Numbered from the stretch's first letter, positions 9,226 to 18,088 are shown. The stretch is 64,000 bases of DNA from DASQEH01 sp038237745 (GCA_038237745.1 JBBRYJ010000006.1:114739-178738), one strand, 5' to 3'. Numbers and translations: made by a program. Notes: generated by a model not told the origin, from the sequence alone.

Positions 9226-9765
9226 GTGTCGCCTCGCCACTCGAGCGCCGCGCTGCGGCTGGTGCTGATGGCCGACACCCACGTACCGAGCCGTGCTCGC
9301 GACCTGCCCGCGCAGCTGTGGCAGGCGGTCGACGCTGCCGATGTGGTGGTCCACGCCGGGGACTGGGTGGATGTCGCCCTACTCGACGCGCTCGAGGCTC
9401 GAGCCAGGCGTGTCGTCGCCGTGTACGGCAACAATGACGGTCAGACGCTGCGAGCGCGACTGCCCGAGGTGGCAGTGGTCGAGCTGGGTGGCGTGACGAT
9501 GTCTGTGATCCACGAGACGGGTCCCGCCGCAGGGCGCGAGCGCCGGTTGGCTGGAAGGTTCGACGACATGGACGTCGTCGTGTTCGGTCACAGTCACATC
9601 CCATGGGACACCACCACCGAGTCCGGACTACGGCTGCTCAACCCCGGGTCCCCGACGGACCGGCGCCGCCAGCCGCGTTGCACTTTCATGACCGTCGGTG
9701 TGGACGCCGGGCGGCTGGGCGAGACGAAACTTGTGCAGCTACCGCAGCACGAACCTCGCACGTGA
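9226..9765 (+). CDS. YfcE/MJ0936-type metallophosphoesterase
   Basis: 179-residue calcineurin-like phosphoesterase. The two-metal site is intact: D-T-H in MADTHVPS, GDW in HAGDWVD, GNND, and GHSHIP near the C-terminus, followed by the typical LLNPGSPTDRRR. Family members act on phosphodiesters with Mn or similar metals, but the substrate here is unknown. The GTG start is only 12 bases after the upstream stop, so it is likely co-transcribed with the glutamate-synthase-like gene. Confidence 0.9.
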   Translation: MSPRHSSAALRLVLMADTHVPSRARDLPAQLWQAVDAADVVVHAGDWVDVALLDALEARARRVVAVYGNNDGQTLRARLPEVAVVELGGVTMSVIHETGPAAGRERRLAGRFDDMDVVVFGHSHIPWDTTTESGLRLLNPGSPTDRRRQPRCTFMTVGVDAGRLGETKLVQLPQHEPRT

Positions 9766-9852
9766 CCAACTCGGGTGGGTCGCAACAAAGCGGGTATTGG
9801 CAAAGCGGGGTCGGTGGATCGACCGGCTCACCCGAGGGAGAGGGCAGTTCGG

Positions 9853-11037
9853 ATGAGAGCTTTGACGTGGCAGGGCAAGCGCGATGTACGGGTGGAGACC
9901 GTTCCGGACCCGAGCATCGAGCAGCCCACCGACGCGATCGTGCGGATCACCTCGACGGCGATCTGCGGCTCGGACCTGCACCTCTACGAGGTCCTCGGGC
10001 CCTTCCTGACGCCGGGCGACGTGCTGGGTCATGAGCCGATGGGAGTTGTGGAGGAGGTCGGCGCCGACGTTTCGCACGTCTCCCCCGGAGACAGGGTCGT
10101 GATCCCGTTCAACATCTCGTGCGGCTCGTGCTGGATGTGCTCCCGCCAGCTCTTCGCCCAGTGTGAGACCACCCAGGTGCGGGAGGAGGGCAAAGGGGCA
10201 GCCCTGTTCGGGTACACGTCGCTCTACGGTGAGGTGCCTGGTGGCCAGGCGGAGTATCTGCGCGTGCCTCAAGCCCACTTCGGGCCCATCAAGGTCCCGG
10301 AGGGGCCCAGCGACCAGCGGTTCCTCTATCTGTCGGACATCCTGCCCACGGCGTGGCAGGCGGTTCGCTATGCCGATGTGCCGCCAGGAGGCACGCTCGT
10401 CGTGCTGGGGCTCGGCCCGGTCGGGCAGTTCTCGGCACGCATCGGGCGCCATCTGGGCGCCGGCAGGGTTATCGGGGTAGATCTGGTGCCCGAGCGGCTC
10501 GCGATGGCCGCAGCGCACGGGGCCGAGGTACTGGACATGCGCGACGTCGACGACGTCGCCGACTCTCTCATCGAGATGACCGATGGGCGGGGCGCCGACG
10601 GAGTCATCGACGCGGTCGGTATGGAGGCGCACGGCTCTCCTCGGGCCAAGGTCGCGCAGTCGCTCGTGGGGCTGCTGCCAGACGCTGTTGCTCAGCCTCT
10701 CACCGACCGCTTCGCAGTCGACCGGCTCGACGCGATGCATACTGCGCTCAAAGCGGTCCGCCGCGGCGGAACCGTCTCCCTGTCCGGTGTGTACGGCGGC
10801 GAGACGGACCCGATGCCGATGATGGAGATGTTCGACCGTGGGGTTCAACTGCGGATGGGCCAGTGCCACGTCAAGCGCTGGATAGACGACATTCTTCCCC
10901 TCGTCCTCGACGATTCCGACCCGCTCGGGACGGAGGATCTCGCCACCCACGTACTGCCGCTCGAAGACGCGCCCCAGGGGTACGAGATCTTCCAGCGCAA
11001 GGAGGACAACTGCGTGAAGGTCCTGCTCACGCCGTGA
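9853..11037 (+). CDS. Zinc-dependent alcohol dehydrogenase family protein
   Basis: 394-residue medium-chain dehydrogenase. ATG 9853 follows GGGAGAGGGCAG and starts at the conserved MRALTWQGKRDVRVE. The catalytic zinc site is visible (ICGSDLHLY; GHEPMG), as are the structural-zinc cysteines (CGSCWMCSRQLFAQC) and the Rossmann motif (VLGLGPVGQF). The long insertion after the NAD domain resembles glutathione-independent formaldehyde dehydrogenase-like members, and substrate is unproven. Its TGA overlaps the GTG of the SDR gene by 4 bases (GTGA), so the two are translationally coupled. Confidence 0.9.
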   Translation: MRALTWQGKRDVRVETVPDPSIEQPTDAIVRITSTAICGSDLHLYEVLGPFLTPGDVLGHEPMGVVEEVGADVSHVSPGDRVVIPFNISCGSCWMCSRQLFAQCETTQVREEGKGAALFGYTSLYGEVPGGQAEYLRVPQAHFGPIKVPEGPSDQRFLYLSDILPTAWQAVRYADVPPGGTLVVLGLGPVGQFSARIGRHLGAGRVIGVDLVPERLAMAAAHGAEVLDMRDVDDVADSLIEMTDGRGADGVIDAVGMEAHGSPRAKVAQSLVGLLPDAVAQPLTDRFAVDRLDAMHTALKAVRRGGTVSLSGVYGGETDPMPMMEMFDRGVQLRMGQCHVKRWIDDILPLVLDDSDPLGTEDLATHVLPLEDAPQGYEIFQRKEDNCVKVLLTP

Positions 11038-12455
11038 CGGCGCCTTCGTCGCCGAAGAGGCTCGTCGTCGTCGTCACCGGAGCCTCGAGCGGCATCGGGC
11101 TGGCTGCCGCGCGTGCGTTCGCGCGACGAGGCGCACGTCTCGTCCTAGCGGCCCGTTCACCGGAGAGCCTTGCCGCTGCCGAGCGGAGCTGCCTCGACGA
11201 GGGCGCCGAAGAGGTGCTGGTCGTCCCGACCGACGTCACCGACCACGCGGCCGTCGGTGCCCTCTTCGAGGCGTCGACCAGACGGTGCGGTCGGGTGGAC
11301 GCGGTCGTGCACGCGGCCGCGGTCGTCGCGTACGGCCGCTTCGACGATCTGCCCCCCGACGTCTTCGACCGTGTCATGGCGACCAACCTGACCGGTACCG
11401 CGAACGTCTCGCGAGCTGCACTCCGACTCTTCAGGTCCCAGCAGGGCGGGAGCCTCGTCCTGACAGGATCTTTGCTCGGCAAGATCGCCGTGCCGTACAT
11501 GGGCTCGTATGTGACGAGCAAGTGGGCCGTACACGGCCTCGCCAGGGTGCTGCAGATCGAGGCGCGCGAGACACCGGACATTCACGTGAGCGTCGTGTCA
11601 CCCGGCAGTGTCAACACCCCGGCGTACACCCAGGCCGCCAACTACACCGGCTGGGAGGGACGGCCGCCGCCTCCTATCGACCCTCCGGAGAAGGTGGCAG
11701 AGGCGATCGTGCGTGCGGTGGAGCGACCCCGTCGGGACATCTCAGTGGGCTTGCCTAACCCGCTGGCGGTGTTCGGATTCCGGGCGCTCCCTGATGTCTT
11801 CGACGTCCTGGTGACACCGCTGATGCGGGTAGGGGGGTTGTCCCGCCGCAGCATCCAGCCACACTCCGGCAACGTCTTCGTCGCTGAGCCCTCGGGTGAC
11901 CGAGAGCATGGCCCCTGGGGGAGACTGGGCTTTCGCAGCCCCGTCGCGTCGTCGTCGCCGGGGCACGAGAGGAGAGAGATGACAGACAGAGGCGAACTGG
12001 AGGGCAGCGCGGTCGTTACCCACAGAGTCAACGCCCCGCCCGATGCTGTGTGGGCGGTCCTGTCCGACGGCTGGATGTACGCAACCTGGGTCGTCGGGGC
12101 CTCCCGCGTCAGGGACGTCGAGGACTCGTGGCCGGCCGAGGGCAGCCTGGTCCACCACTCGTTCGGTCTATGGCCTGCCGTGATCAGCGACACCACGGAG
12201 GTATTGTCCGCCGATCCCCGACGCGAGCTGGTGATGAAGGCCCGTGGCTGGCCGGCAGGTGAGGCACACGTGCGGCTCGTGCTGCTGGGCGACGGGGACG
12301 GCACCGTGGTCAGTATCGAGGAGGACGTCGTCGCCGGACCCGGCATGCTGCTCCCGCGCCAGATCCGGCAGGCGGCAGTGGTTCCTCGTAACCGCGAAGC
12401 GCTCCGCCGGCTGGCGTTCCTGGTGGAGGGGCGCTACCACGATTCGCTGTCCTGA
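11034..12455 (+). CDS. SDR-family oxidoreductase running in frame into an SRPBCC domain
   Basis: Short-chain dehydrogenase with VTGASSGIG (NAD(P) site, about residues 12-20) and YVTSK (catalytic Tyr/Lys near 160). It is preceded by GTGA coupling to the alcohol dehydrogenase. The SDR part would normally end after HGPWGRLGF (about residue 300), as in related actinobacterial SDRs with a C-terminal HGxWGR. Here no stop codon occurs and the frame continues through about 15 residues into the SRPBCC protein, giving a 473-residue fusion. A strong internal ribosome site (GAGAGGAGAG before ATG 11979) suggests the SRPBCC protein is also made separately. Loss of the SDR stop codon is the simplest explanation. 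Confidence 0.8.
   Translation: MTAPSSPKRLVVVVTGASSGIGLAAARAFARRGARLVLAARSPESLAAAERSCLDEGAEEVLVVPTDVTDHAAVGALFEASTRRCGRVDAVVHAAAVVAYGRFDDLPPDVFDRVMATNLTGTANVSRAALRLFRSQQGGSLVLTGSLLGKIAVPYMGSYVTSKWAVHGLARVLQIEARETPDIHVSVVSPGSVNTPAYTQAANYTGWEGRPPPPIDPPEKVAEAIVRAVERPRRDISVGLPNPLAVFGFRALPDVFDVLVTPLMRVGGLSRRSIQPHSGNVFVAEPSGDREHGPWGRLGFRSPVASSSPGHERREMTDRGELEGSAVVTHRVNAPPDAVWAVLSDGWMYATWVVGASRVRDVEDSWPAEGSLVHHSFGLWPAVISDTTEVLSADPRRELVMKARGWPAGEAHVRLVLLGDGDGTVVSIEEDVVAGPGMLLPRQIRQAAVVPRNREALRRLAFLVEGRYHDSLS
11979..12455 (+). CDS. SRPBCC family protein (polyketide cyclase/dehydrase-like)
   Basis: 158-residue START-fold protein, which forms a hydrophobic ligand-binding pocket. It opens with the usual VVTHRVNAPPDAVWAVLSDG and has the WVVGASRVRDVEDSWPAEGSL pattern seen in actinobacterial SRPBCC proteins encoded next to dehydrogenases. 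ATG 11979 has a purine-rich ribosome site directly upstream. It lies in the same frame as the preceding SDR with no stop between, so it may be made both alone and as the C-terminal part of a fusion. Ligand unknown. Confidence 0.8.
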   Translation: MTDRGELEGSAVVTHRVNAPPDAVWAVLSDGWMYATWVVGASRVRDVEDSWPAEGSLVHHSFGLWPAVISDTTEVLSADPRRELVMKARGWPAGEAHVRLVLLGDGDGTVVSIEEDVVAGPGMLLPRQIRQAAVVPRNREALRRLAFLVEGRYHDSLS

Positions 12456-12686
12456 GCGTTGCGGACAGCCCCGATCGCAGTCGAGGCCGGAACCTATGCA
12501 GCGGCCGGATGTTGGTCAGACTCACGCGAGTCAGTGCTGTAAGCATTACTGTCTGTAAGCGTGGGTATCGGGGGAGTCGAGGCGCGCCACGACACGGTTC
12601 TGCAAGCGCGTCAGAGTGCGGCACACAACGGCAGGCAGACGCAACGCGCCGCCTGGTCCACCCCAGGCATCCGGGAGCAGGCGTGG

Positions 12687-12980
12687 ATGGTCTCGTCGGC
12701 GGACCTGTCGACGCTGCTTTCACTGGCCTCCCGTGGAGACCAGGATGCTTTCGGACGCTTCTACGACGCCACATCCCACCGGGTCTTCGGGATGGCCCTG
12801 AGTGTGGTCGGGGACCGAGGCGGCGCCCAGGCCCTCACCCAAGAGGTATATGTCTCCGCATGGAAGTCGGCCCCCTCCTTCGACGCATCGTGCGAGGGCG
12901 CGGGTCCATGGCTCGTGGCGATCGCCGGTGCCGAGATGCGCGAGGCATCGAAGCAGAGGCCTATCCCCGACCCTCTTTGA
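12687..12980 (+). CDS. Truncated ECF sigma factor (region 2 only, SigK-like)
   Basis: 97-residue protein from ATG 12687 (GGGAG nine bases upstream); a GTG at 12561 would add 42 non-conserved residues. It matches sigma-70 region 2 of SigK-type factors: LLSLASRGDQDAFGRFYDATSHRVFGMALSVVGD, then ALTQEVYVSAWKSAPSFD. Region 4, needed for -35 recognition, is absent: the frame ends inside the convergent YdeI-like gene, 20 bases past its stop. It may be a remnant, or a small protein that only binds core polymerase. Two CTGTAAGC copies 16 bases apart (12537 and 12553) precede it. Confidence 0.5.
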   Translation: MVSSADLSTLLSLASRGDQDAFGRFYDATSHRVFGMALSVVGDRGGAQALTQEVYVSAWKSAPSFDASCEGAGPWLVAIAGAEMREASKQRPIPDPL

Positions 12981-13407
12981 CGGAGGCGATCGCCTTCGAG
13001 ATTCGCCGCTTCCTTGTCTCGGGTGTCTTGGCGTCCTCGATCGACATCACCCAGCGGCGCCGGTGGCTGTATGCCAGGTTGTCGAAGCAACGCGAGGCCT
13101 CCGCGTCGAGGTCAAGGGCCTGTTTGAAGTCAGCGGGCACCGTGACCTCGCGAGGTGCCGTGTCCAGCTCCAGGTCGACCTCCAACTCCTGCCCGGCGCT
13201 CACGTCGGCGCTCCTCCGATTCTCTGCGCTCACCCCGACCATGAACCGACCGCCCATGACCGCCACCGTGCTGCGGTACGTGTGTCCGTTGATCGTCACT
13301 ACAACGGGTGGCCGCTTGGTTGAGCCAAGACCGGCGACGACCTCCTCGGGGACACTGAACCCCGTCGCCGTCTTGCCGTTGGACTCGAGGGTCGCGTGGA
13401 ACCTCAC
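12961..13407 (-). CDS. DUF1905/YdeI (OmpD-associated) family protein
   Basis: 148-residue protein with an N-terminal DUF1905 beta-barrel domain (MRFHATLESNGKTATGFSVPEEVV, about residues 1-95) and a C-terminal YdeI-type helical segment (RRRWVMSIEDAKTPETRKRRISKAI). The pairing of these domains is well known in actinobacteria, but the molecular function is not. The GTG start overlaps the stop of the upstream sigma factor gene by 4 bases (GTGA), so synthesis is coupled to that sigma factor. Confidence 0.88.
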   Translation of the reverse strand: MRFHATLESNGKTATGFSVPEEVVAGLGSTKRPPVVVTINGHTYRSTVAVMGGRFMVGVSAENRRSADVSAGQELEVDLELDTAPREVTVPADFKQALDLDAEASRCFDNLAYSHRRRWVMSIEDAKTPETRKRRISKAIASVKEGRG

Positions 13408-14381
13408 GAAAGTACCTGCGGGAGTCCGAACGTCTCGAAGAGGCGGAGGTCGAAGAAGCTGGCGACGTGCGCGACACCCGACACGCCGACCGTGAGGGCC
13501 TGAAGCTGGAACGCTCGATGGACCCCGTCGTCGTCACGCATGTAGACGGCGAAAGCAGGCTGGCCGTTCAGCGCTGTCGGCACCAGGACCATGTCGCCTG
13601 CCCGGCTCGCGGGGCAGTTCTGTGCGATCAGCTGGCCGATGGTCTCCGGTCCCTGGTACCAGCCTGTGTAGGGGGGCATCTCCCAGACGGCCTCCTCTGT
13701 GAAGCACCTGATGATCTCGGCGATGTCGTAGTTCTCAAACGCCGCCATGTAACGGTCGAGCTGTTCCTGCAGGTCTCGGCTGGTCGGCTCGACGACTGAT
13801 TCCTCGGCAGGCGCCACCTCCGCAAGCTGCGCATGTGCGCGCTGAAGCATGCTGTTGACCGCTGTTGTCGTGGTGTCGAGCAGCTCGGCGACCTCGGCGG
13901 CCCGCCATCTCAGCACGTCCCGCAGGAGCAGCACGGCCCGCTGGCGTGCCGGCAGGTGCTGTAGGGCTGCGATGAAGGCCAGCCGGATGCTCTCCCGTGA
14001 CGCCACAATGTAGGCGGGGTCGGAGTGCTCGGCCCCGAGCATGGCGTCCGATGCGGGCTCGAGCCAGGGCACCTCGGGCCGTTGTACCAGCTGGGCTGTC
14101 GGATCGGCGCTAGGTGCGCCGAGGTCTGTCGGCAGAGGCCGCCTGCTGCGGCCCTCCAGCGCTGTCAGGCAAGCATTGGTCGCGATGCGGTAGAGCCAGG
14201 TGCGCACCGAGGACCGCCCTTCGAACCTGTCGTAGGACCTCCAGGCGCGCAGGTAGGTCTCTTGGACCAGATCCTCGGCGTCGTGGATGGAGCCCATCAT
14301 GCGGTAGCAGTGTGCGATCAGCTCCGGTCGAAACCGGTCGTCGAGATCGACGAAGTCCTCGATGACGTCCTGCTGTGTCAT
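13404..14381 (-). CDS. ECF sigma factor with C-terminal SnoaL-like domain (SigG/SigX5-type)
   Basis: 325-residue group IV sigma factor. Region 2 is at about residues 15-80 (ELIAHCYRMMGSIHDAEDLVQETYLRAWRSYDRFEGRSSVRTWLY in outline). Region 4 is at about 135-190 (LQHLPARQRAVLLLRDVLRWRAAEVAELLDTT). The C-terminal 120 residues form a SnoaL-like fold (LDRYMAAFENYDIAEIIRCFTEEAVWEMPPYTGWYQGPETI). In this class the C-terminal domain is thought to control activity in place of a separate anti-sigma factor. Coupled by GTGA to the YdeI-like gene, which may be its effector or partner. Confidence 0.9.
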   Translation of the reverse strand: MTQQDVIEDFVDLDDRFRPELIAHCYRMMGSIHDAEDLVQETYLRAWRSYDRFEGRSSVRTWLYRIATNACLTALEGRSRRPLPTDLGAPSADPTAQLVQRPEVPWLEPASDAMLGAEHSDPAYIVASRESIRLAFIAALQHLPARQRAVLLLRDVLRWRAAEVAELLDTTTTAVNSMLQRAHAQLAEVAPAEESVVEPTSRDLQEQLDRYMAAFENYDIAEIIRCFTEEAVWEMPPYTGWYQGPETIGQLIAQNCPASRAGDMVLVPTALNGQPAFAVYMRDDDGVHRAFQLQALTVGVSGVAHVASFFDLRLFETFGLPQVLS

Positions 14382-14533
14382 GATCCAGCGCCTTCCCTCG
14401 ACTCACTGCCTTCGGGCTCATCCCGACAGTAAACCCACCTCTCGTCTTCCTCCGACTCAGGAGACGGGGAACCGGATGTAACAAGAAGCCGAGGCGACGA
14501 TACATTTCTGCAGGTGGGTGTAGCTGAGGAGGC

Positions 14534-15562
14534 GTGGTGACGGGCATCGAGGTGGTGTCGTACCGACCAGGCCCGGATGACTTCGTGTGGGCTTTTGGTG
14601 GGACACCGGCTGTTCGCCGGGTGAGGCCGGGTACGGTCCTCGAGCTCTTCACTGAAGACTGCTTCGGTGGCCGGGTTCGCAGCGCCGACGAGCTGCCGTC
14701 CGTGGTGTGCGAGTTTCCCTTCCTCAACCCGGTGACGGGGCCCTTCCATGTCGAGGGCGCAGAGCCGGGGGACACTGTCGCTCTCCACGTCGTGTCGATC
14801 GAGCCAGCCCGGGACTGGGCGGTGTCGTCGACGTTCCCGCACTTCGGCGCACTGACAGCGACGCACCAGACGGCGATGCTGCACCCGCCCTTGGAGGAAC
14901 GGGTCTGGGTCTACGACGTCGACCGGGAACGCCGCACCGTCACCTACCGGGCACGTAGCAGCGATCTGTCCGTCGAGCTTCCGCTGGACCCCATGCATGG
15001 GACCGTGGGTGTGGCTCCGGCCGGGTTCGAGGTCAGAGACACGATCACCCCGGCAGCACACGGGGGAAACATGGACACGCCTGAGCTCCGTGCGGGGACG
15101 ACCGTGTACTTCGGGGTCAACCAACCGGGTGCTCTGTTCTCTTTGGGCGACGGTCATTGCCGACAAGGTGAAGGGGAGCTCTGCGGCACTGCCGTCGAGG
15201 CCGCGATGGACACCGTTGTGGCGGTGGAGCTCGTCAGGGGCGGCCGCTCCTCTACCCCGTGGCCGCGGCTGGAGACCGACGACGCGCTCATGAGCACCGG
15301 CTCCACGAGACCCCTGGAGGACGCATATCGGGTGAGCCAGCACGACTTGGTCAGCTGGGTAAGCGACGGAATCGGGCTCGACCTCTTGGACGCTTACCAG
15401 CTCGTCAGCCAGGCCGGGCAGGCGCCGGTAGGCAATGTGTGCGACCCCAACTACACGATGGTCGCCAAGGTGGCGAAACGCTACCTGCCTGGCATGCAGG
15501 CGTATGACGGAGTCCATGCTCGGTTACGCGAGACGGCCGCCACCTATCTCAGCGAACGCTGA
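14534..15562 (+). CDS. Acetamidase/formamidase family protein
   Basis: 342-residue FmdA/AmdA-family amidase, expected to hydrolyse short-chain amides to ammonia and a carboxylate. Typical features: FTEDCFGG, GPFHVEGAEPGDTVALHV, GVAPAG, and PAAHGGNMDTPELRAGTTVYFGV followed by GDGHCRQGEGELCGTAVE, which carries the metal-binding acidic and His residues. GAGGAGG lies just upstream; GTG 14537 is an equally good start three bases on. Divergent from the sigma factor gene, and convergent with the GGDEF-EAL gene with only 13 bases between. Confidence 0.9.
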   Translation: MVTGIEVVSYRPGPDDFVWAFGGTPAVRRVRPGTVLELFTEDCFGGRVRSADELPSVVCEFPFLNPVTGPFHVEGAEPGDTVALHVVSIEPARDWAVSSTFPHFGALTATHQTAMLHPPLEERVWVYDVDRERRTVTYRARSSDLSVELPLDPMHGTVGVAPAGFEVRDTITPAAHGGNMDTPELRAGTTVYFGVNQPGALFSLGDGHCRQGEGELCGTAVEAAMDTVVAVELVRGGRSSTPWPRLETDDALMSTGSTRPLEDAYRVSQHDLVSWVSDGIGLDLLDAYQLVSQAGQAPVGNVCDPNYTMVAKVAKRYLPGMQAYDGVHARLRETAATYLSER

Positions 15563-15575
15563 CCGCTCCGCCGGT

Positions 15576-17948
15576 TCAGGAGGCGGCGCCAAGGCTTTGC
15601 GGCGCCCCACTTCCGGCTGGCGTGACCAGAGCGCGGTACGAGGGCGGACGAGTGAGCGCCTCGAGTGTCTCCTCGCATGGCTGCGGTCGGGCGAAGAGAA
15701 AACCTTGGCCGAAAACGGCATCGCAGTGGCGGGTCAGGTGCTCGACCTGACCCACGCGCTCGACTCCCTCAACGACCACGTCGAGGCCGAGCCCGCGTGC
15801 CATCGTGACCATTGAGCGGACGAGTGAGCACGCTGTGGCGTCTTCGTCCAGTCCGTTGACGAACGACTTGTCGATCTTGAGGATGTGCACAGGCAGTCGT
15901 CGCAGGTAGCCGATCGACGAGAAGCCGATGCCGAAGTCGTCGACCGCGAACCGGATCCCCTCAGCTGCGAGGGCCGTCATCGAGGCGAAGGTGCGGGGGT
16001 TGTCACTCACGAAGGCGTGCTCGGTCACCTCCAGGATGAGTCTTACGCCTTCCATGTCGGCGCGGACATCGAGAACACGTTCGGCGAAGCTGTCGAGCTC
16101 CAGCTGCCGTGCGGACACGTTGACGCTGATGGAGATGTCTCGACCTGCCGCCGCGCGCAGCTTGGGAGCGTCCGCGCACACCAGTCCGAGAATGAGATCG
16201 CCCAGCTTGACGATCATGCCGGTATCCTCGGCGACAGGGATGAAGATCTCCGGAGACACCCAGGTGTCGTCCCACCGCCAACGGGCAAGAGCTTCGAGAC
16301 CTCTCACCTCACCGGTCACCATGTCGACGATCGGCTGGTAGTAGACCTTCAGCTCCCGGTTGTCGACGGCCTGACGAAGGGCATCCACGAGCTCGAGACG
16401 CCTCAGTCTCTCGTCGCCCAGGGTAATCTCGTAGATCTCGAAGCGGTCCTTCCCACAAGACTTGGCGTGGTACATCGCCATATCGGCGTTACCGAGGAGC
16501 ACCTCGGCCGAGTCGTCGCCCGAGGACATCGCGACCCCGATGGTGACAGTGACCAGTACCTCTTGGCCGGCGACCTCGATCGGGGTTCGGAGCACGCTTT
16601 GGAGGCGACGGCAGACACCCTCGACGTCATCCAGGTCAACGACCGACTCCATCAGCACCGCGAACTCGTCGCCGCTCAGGCGTGCCAGGGTGTCCTCTTC
16701 ACGGAGGCCGGATCCGATGCGCCTGGCGACCTCGATGAGCAGCTCGTCGCCTGCGGCATGGCCGTGGCTGTCGTTGATCCGCTTGAAGGAGTCGAGATCG
16801 CAGAAGAGGACAGCCAGCTTCCCGCCGTGCCGCCGCTGCCGGGTCAGCGCGTGGTTGACCCGGTCGAGGAACATGGTCCGGTTGGCCAGCCCGGTGAGTG
16901 CGTCGTGTTGCGCCTGGTAGGCCATCTTCTCGCTGAGGGCCAACCGGGCAAGAGCTTCGTCTACGACGGCCACGAGAGCGTCAAGTGCCTGCTGGTCGTC
17001 AGCGGCCGTAGAGCGAGCCCTGTTGCGCGACGGTCCGATGACCCAGACGATGTCGGCACCATCTCGAACCGACGCGCCGACCTCCCCGGCCTCGGGTGGC
17101 TCAGACCTCAGCGCCACCCTCGAGTCACGCAACAGCGCCTGCGAGCTGTCGCGCAGGGTGTCCAGGACCTCTCCGCGGTCCCCCAGCGCCTGCACGCGGA
17201 CAGCCGTCCTCAGCATCACATCGAGCCGCCGGGCGTGCTCCGCGCCTCTCGAGCGCGCCCGTGCGGCGACCATGATGGTGGCGAGCGGTACGGACAGGAG
17301 TGCCGCCGACCACCAGGGCTCGTTCTTGACGATCTCGGTTGCCCGGTAGCCGACGGTATCGATGGCAAGGAAGACTGCCAGTGCCGTGATCGTGCCGGGC
17401 GACGCGAGCTCCGCCCACAGGTCGGAGCGCTCGTCGAGCGACACCGCCACCGCAGACAGCGCGAAGTCGACGAGGAAGTAGACGGCCGCACCGAGCATCG
17501 CGGCGGCGAACGTGTGGAAGAGCTCGGGGTTCTGGACGGCTCCTCGGCTCGCGTCGATGACGACGAGGGCAAGGGCGCTGGCGAGCATCCCGAGGCCGGT
17601 GTTGAAGAACTTGATCCATGCACGTTTGTCCGCCGTCAGCTGCGTGAGCACGATCCCGACCGACCAGATTGCCTGCGCCGCCACCAGATCGACGCTCAGA
17701 GCGAGGAAGATCAGGACACATGACTCGAACCCGATCTCTATCCCGCCGCTTGTGCGGCCGATGAGCATGGGAAACCAGGCCATCACCATGATCAACAGTG
17801 GGCAGGCAGCGAGGTAGACAAGAGGTGGGTGCTGCGCAGTCAGCAGGAACGCCAACAGCGACGCTGCGCCGAGTCCAAGACCCGATGCCGCAACGCCGTA
17901 GTTGAATGAGCTACTCAGCCTCGACCTCGTAGCCTTGGTACCTGTCAT
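15576..17948 (-). CDS. Membrane GGDEF-EAL protein (diguanylate cyclase/phosphodiesterase)
   Basis: 790-residue cyclic-di-GMP enzyme. ATG 17948 is chosen as the start of the membrane domain; the open frame extends upstream without conserved sequence. Residues about 15-235 hold 6-8 hydrophobic segments, followed by a linker region, a GGDEF domain (HDALTGLANR; SGDEF at about 425-429, a variant usually still active) and an EAL domain. The EAL catalytic set is present: EALARW at about 552, NVSARQ, EVTEH, DDFGIGFSS, KIDKSF and VVEGVE. Phosphodiesterase activity is therefore likely and cyclase activity possible. A second GGDEF-EAL gene in the window (32364-33974) is broken. Confidence 0.92.
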   Translation of the reverse strand: MTGTKATRSRLSSSFNYGVAASGLGLGAASLLAFLLTAQHPPLVYLAACPLLIMVMAWFPMLIGRTSGGIEIGFESCVLIFLALSVDLVAAQAIWSVGIVLTQLTADKRAWIKFFNTGLGMLASALALVVIDASRGAVQNPELFHTFAAAMLGAAVYFLVDFALSAVAVSLDERSDLWAELASPGTITALAVFLAIDTVGYRATEIVKNEPWWSAALLSVPLATIMVAARARSRGAEHARRLDVMLRTAVRVQALGDRGEVLDTLRDSSQALLRDSRVALRSEPPEAGEVGASVRDGADIVWVIGPSRNRARSTAADDQQALDALVAVVDEALARLALSEKMAYQAQHDALTGLANRTMFLDRVNHALTRQRRHGGKLAVLFCDLDSFKRINDSHGHAAGDELLIEVARRIGSGLREEDTLARLSGDEFAVLMESVVDLDDVEGVCRRLQSVLRTPIEVAGQEVLVTVTIGVAMSSGDDSAEVLLGNADMAMYHAKSCGKDRFEIYEITLGDERLRRLELVDALRQAVDNRELKVYYQPIVDMVTGEVRGLEALARWRWDDTWVSPEIFIPVAEDTGMIVKLGDLILGLVCADAPKLRAAAGRDISISVNVSARQLELDSFAERVLDVRADMEGVRLILEVTEHAFVSDNPRTFASMTALAAEGIRFAVDDFGIGFSSIGYLRRLPVHILKIDKSFVNGLDEDATACSLVRSMVTMARGLGLDVVVEGVERVGQVEHLTRHCDAVFGQGFLFARPQPCEETLEALTRPPSYRALVTPAGSGAPQSLGAAS

Positions 17949-18060
17949 GTGCGCCTTGTCCGAGCCGGGGTGAAGTCGGCTGATGTGAGACGGTGTGACC
18001 ACTATTCTGACAGTTACGCTGTGTAAATGGTTATAAACTCTGAGTAAACATCGGGGACCG
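17949..18060 (-). promoter_or_regulatory. AT-rich promoter region of the GGDEF-EAL gene
   Basis: The 110 bases upstream of the start codon are markedly more AT-rich than the surrounding genes. On the minus strand TTTACA followed 15 bases later by AATAGT is a possible -35/-10 pair. No operator was recognised. Confidence 0.3.
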
Positions 18061-18088
18061 TCACCGCACCGCCGCAGGGTCACGGGCG

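Noticed and set aside
7360..9354. 664-codon open frame on the minus strand
   Set aside because: Antisense shadow of the glutamate-synthase-like gene; no motif, no ribosome site.
12531..12560. CTGTAAGC direct repeats before the sigma fragment as a defined operator
   Set aside because: Only two short copies with no matching regulator; noted with the gene but not called a site.
14382..14533. GGAAC and CGATAC elements as an ECF promoter before the amidase gene
   Set aside because: The spacer is about 25 bases instead of the usual 16-17, so it is not a convincing pair.
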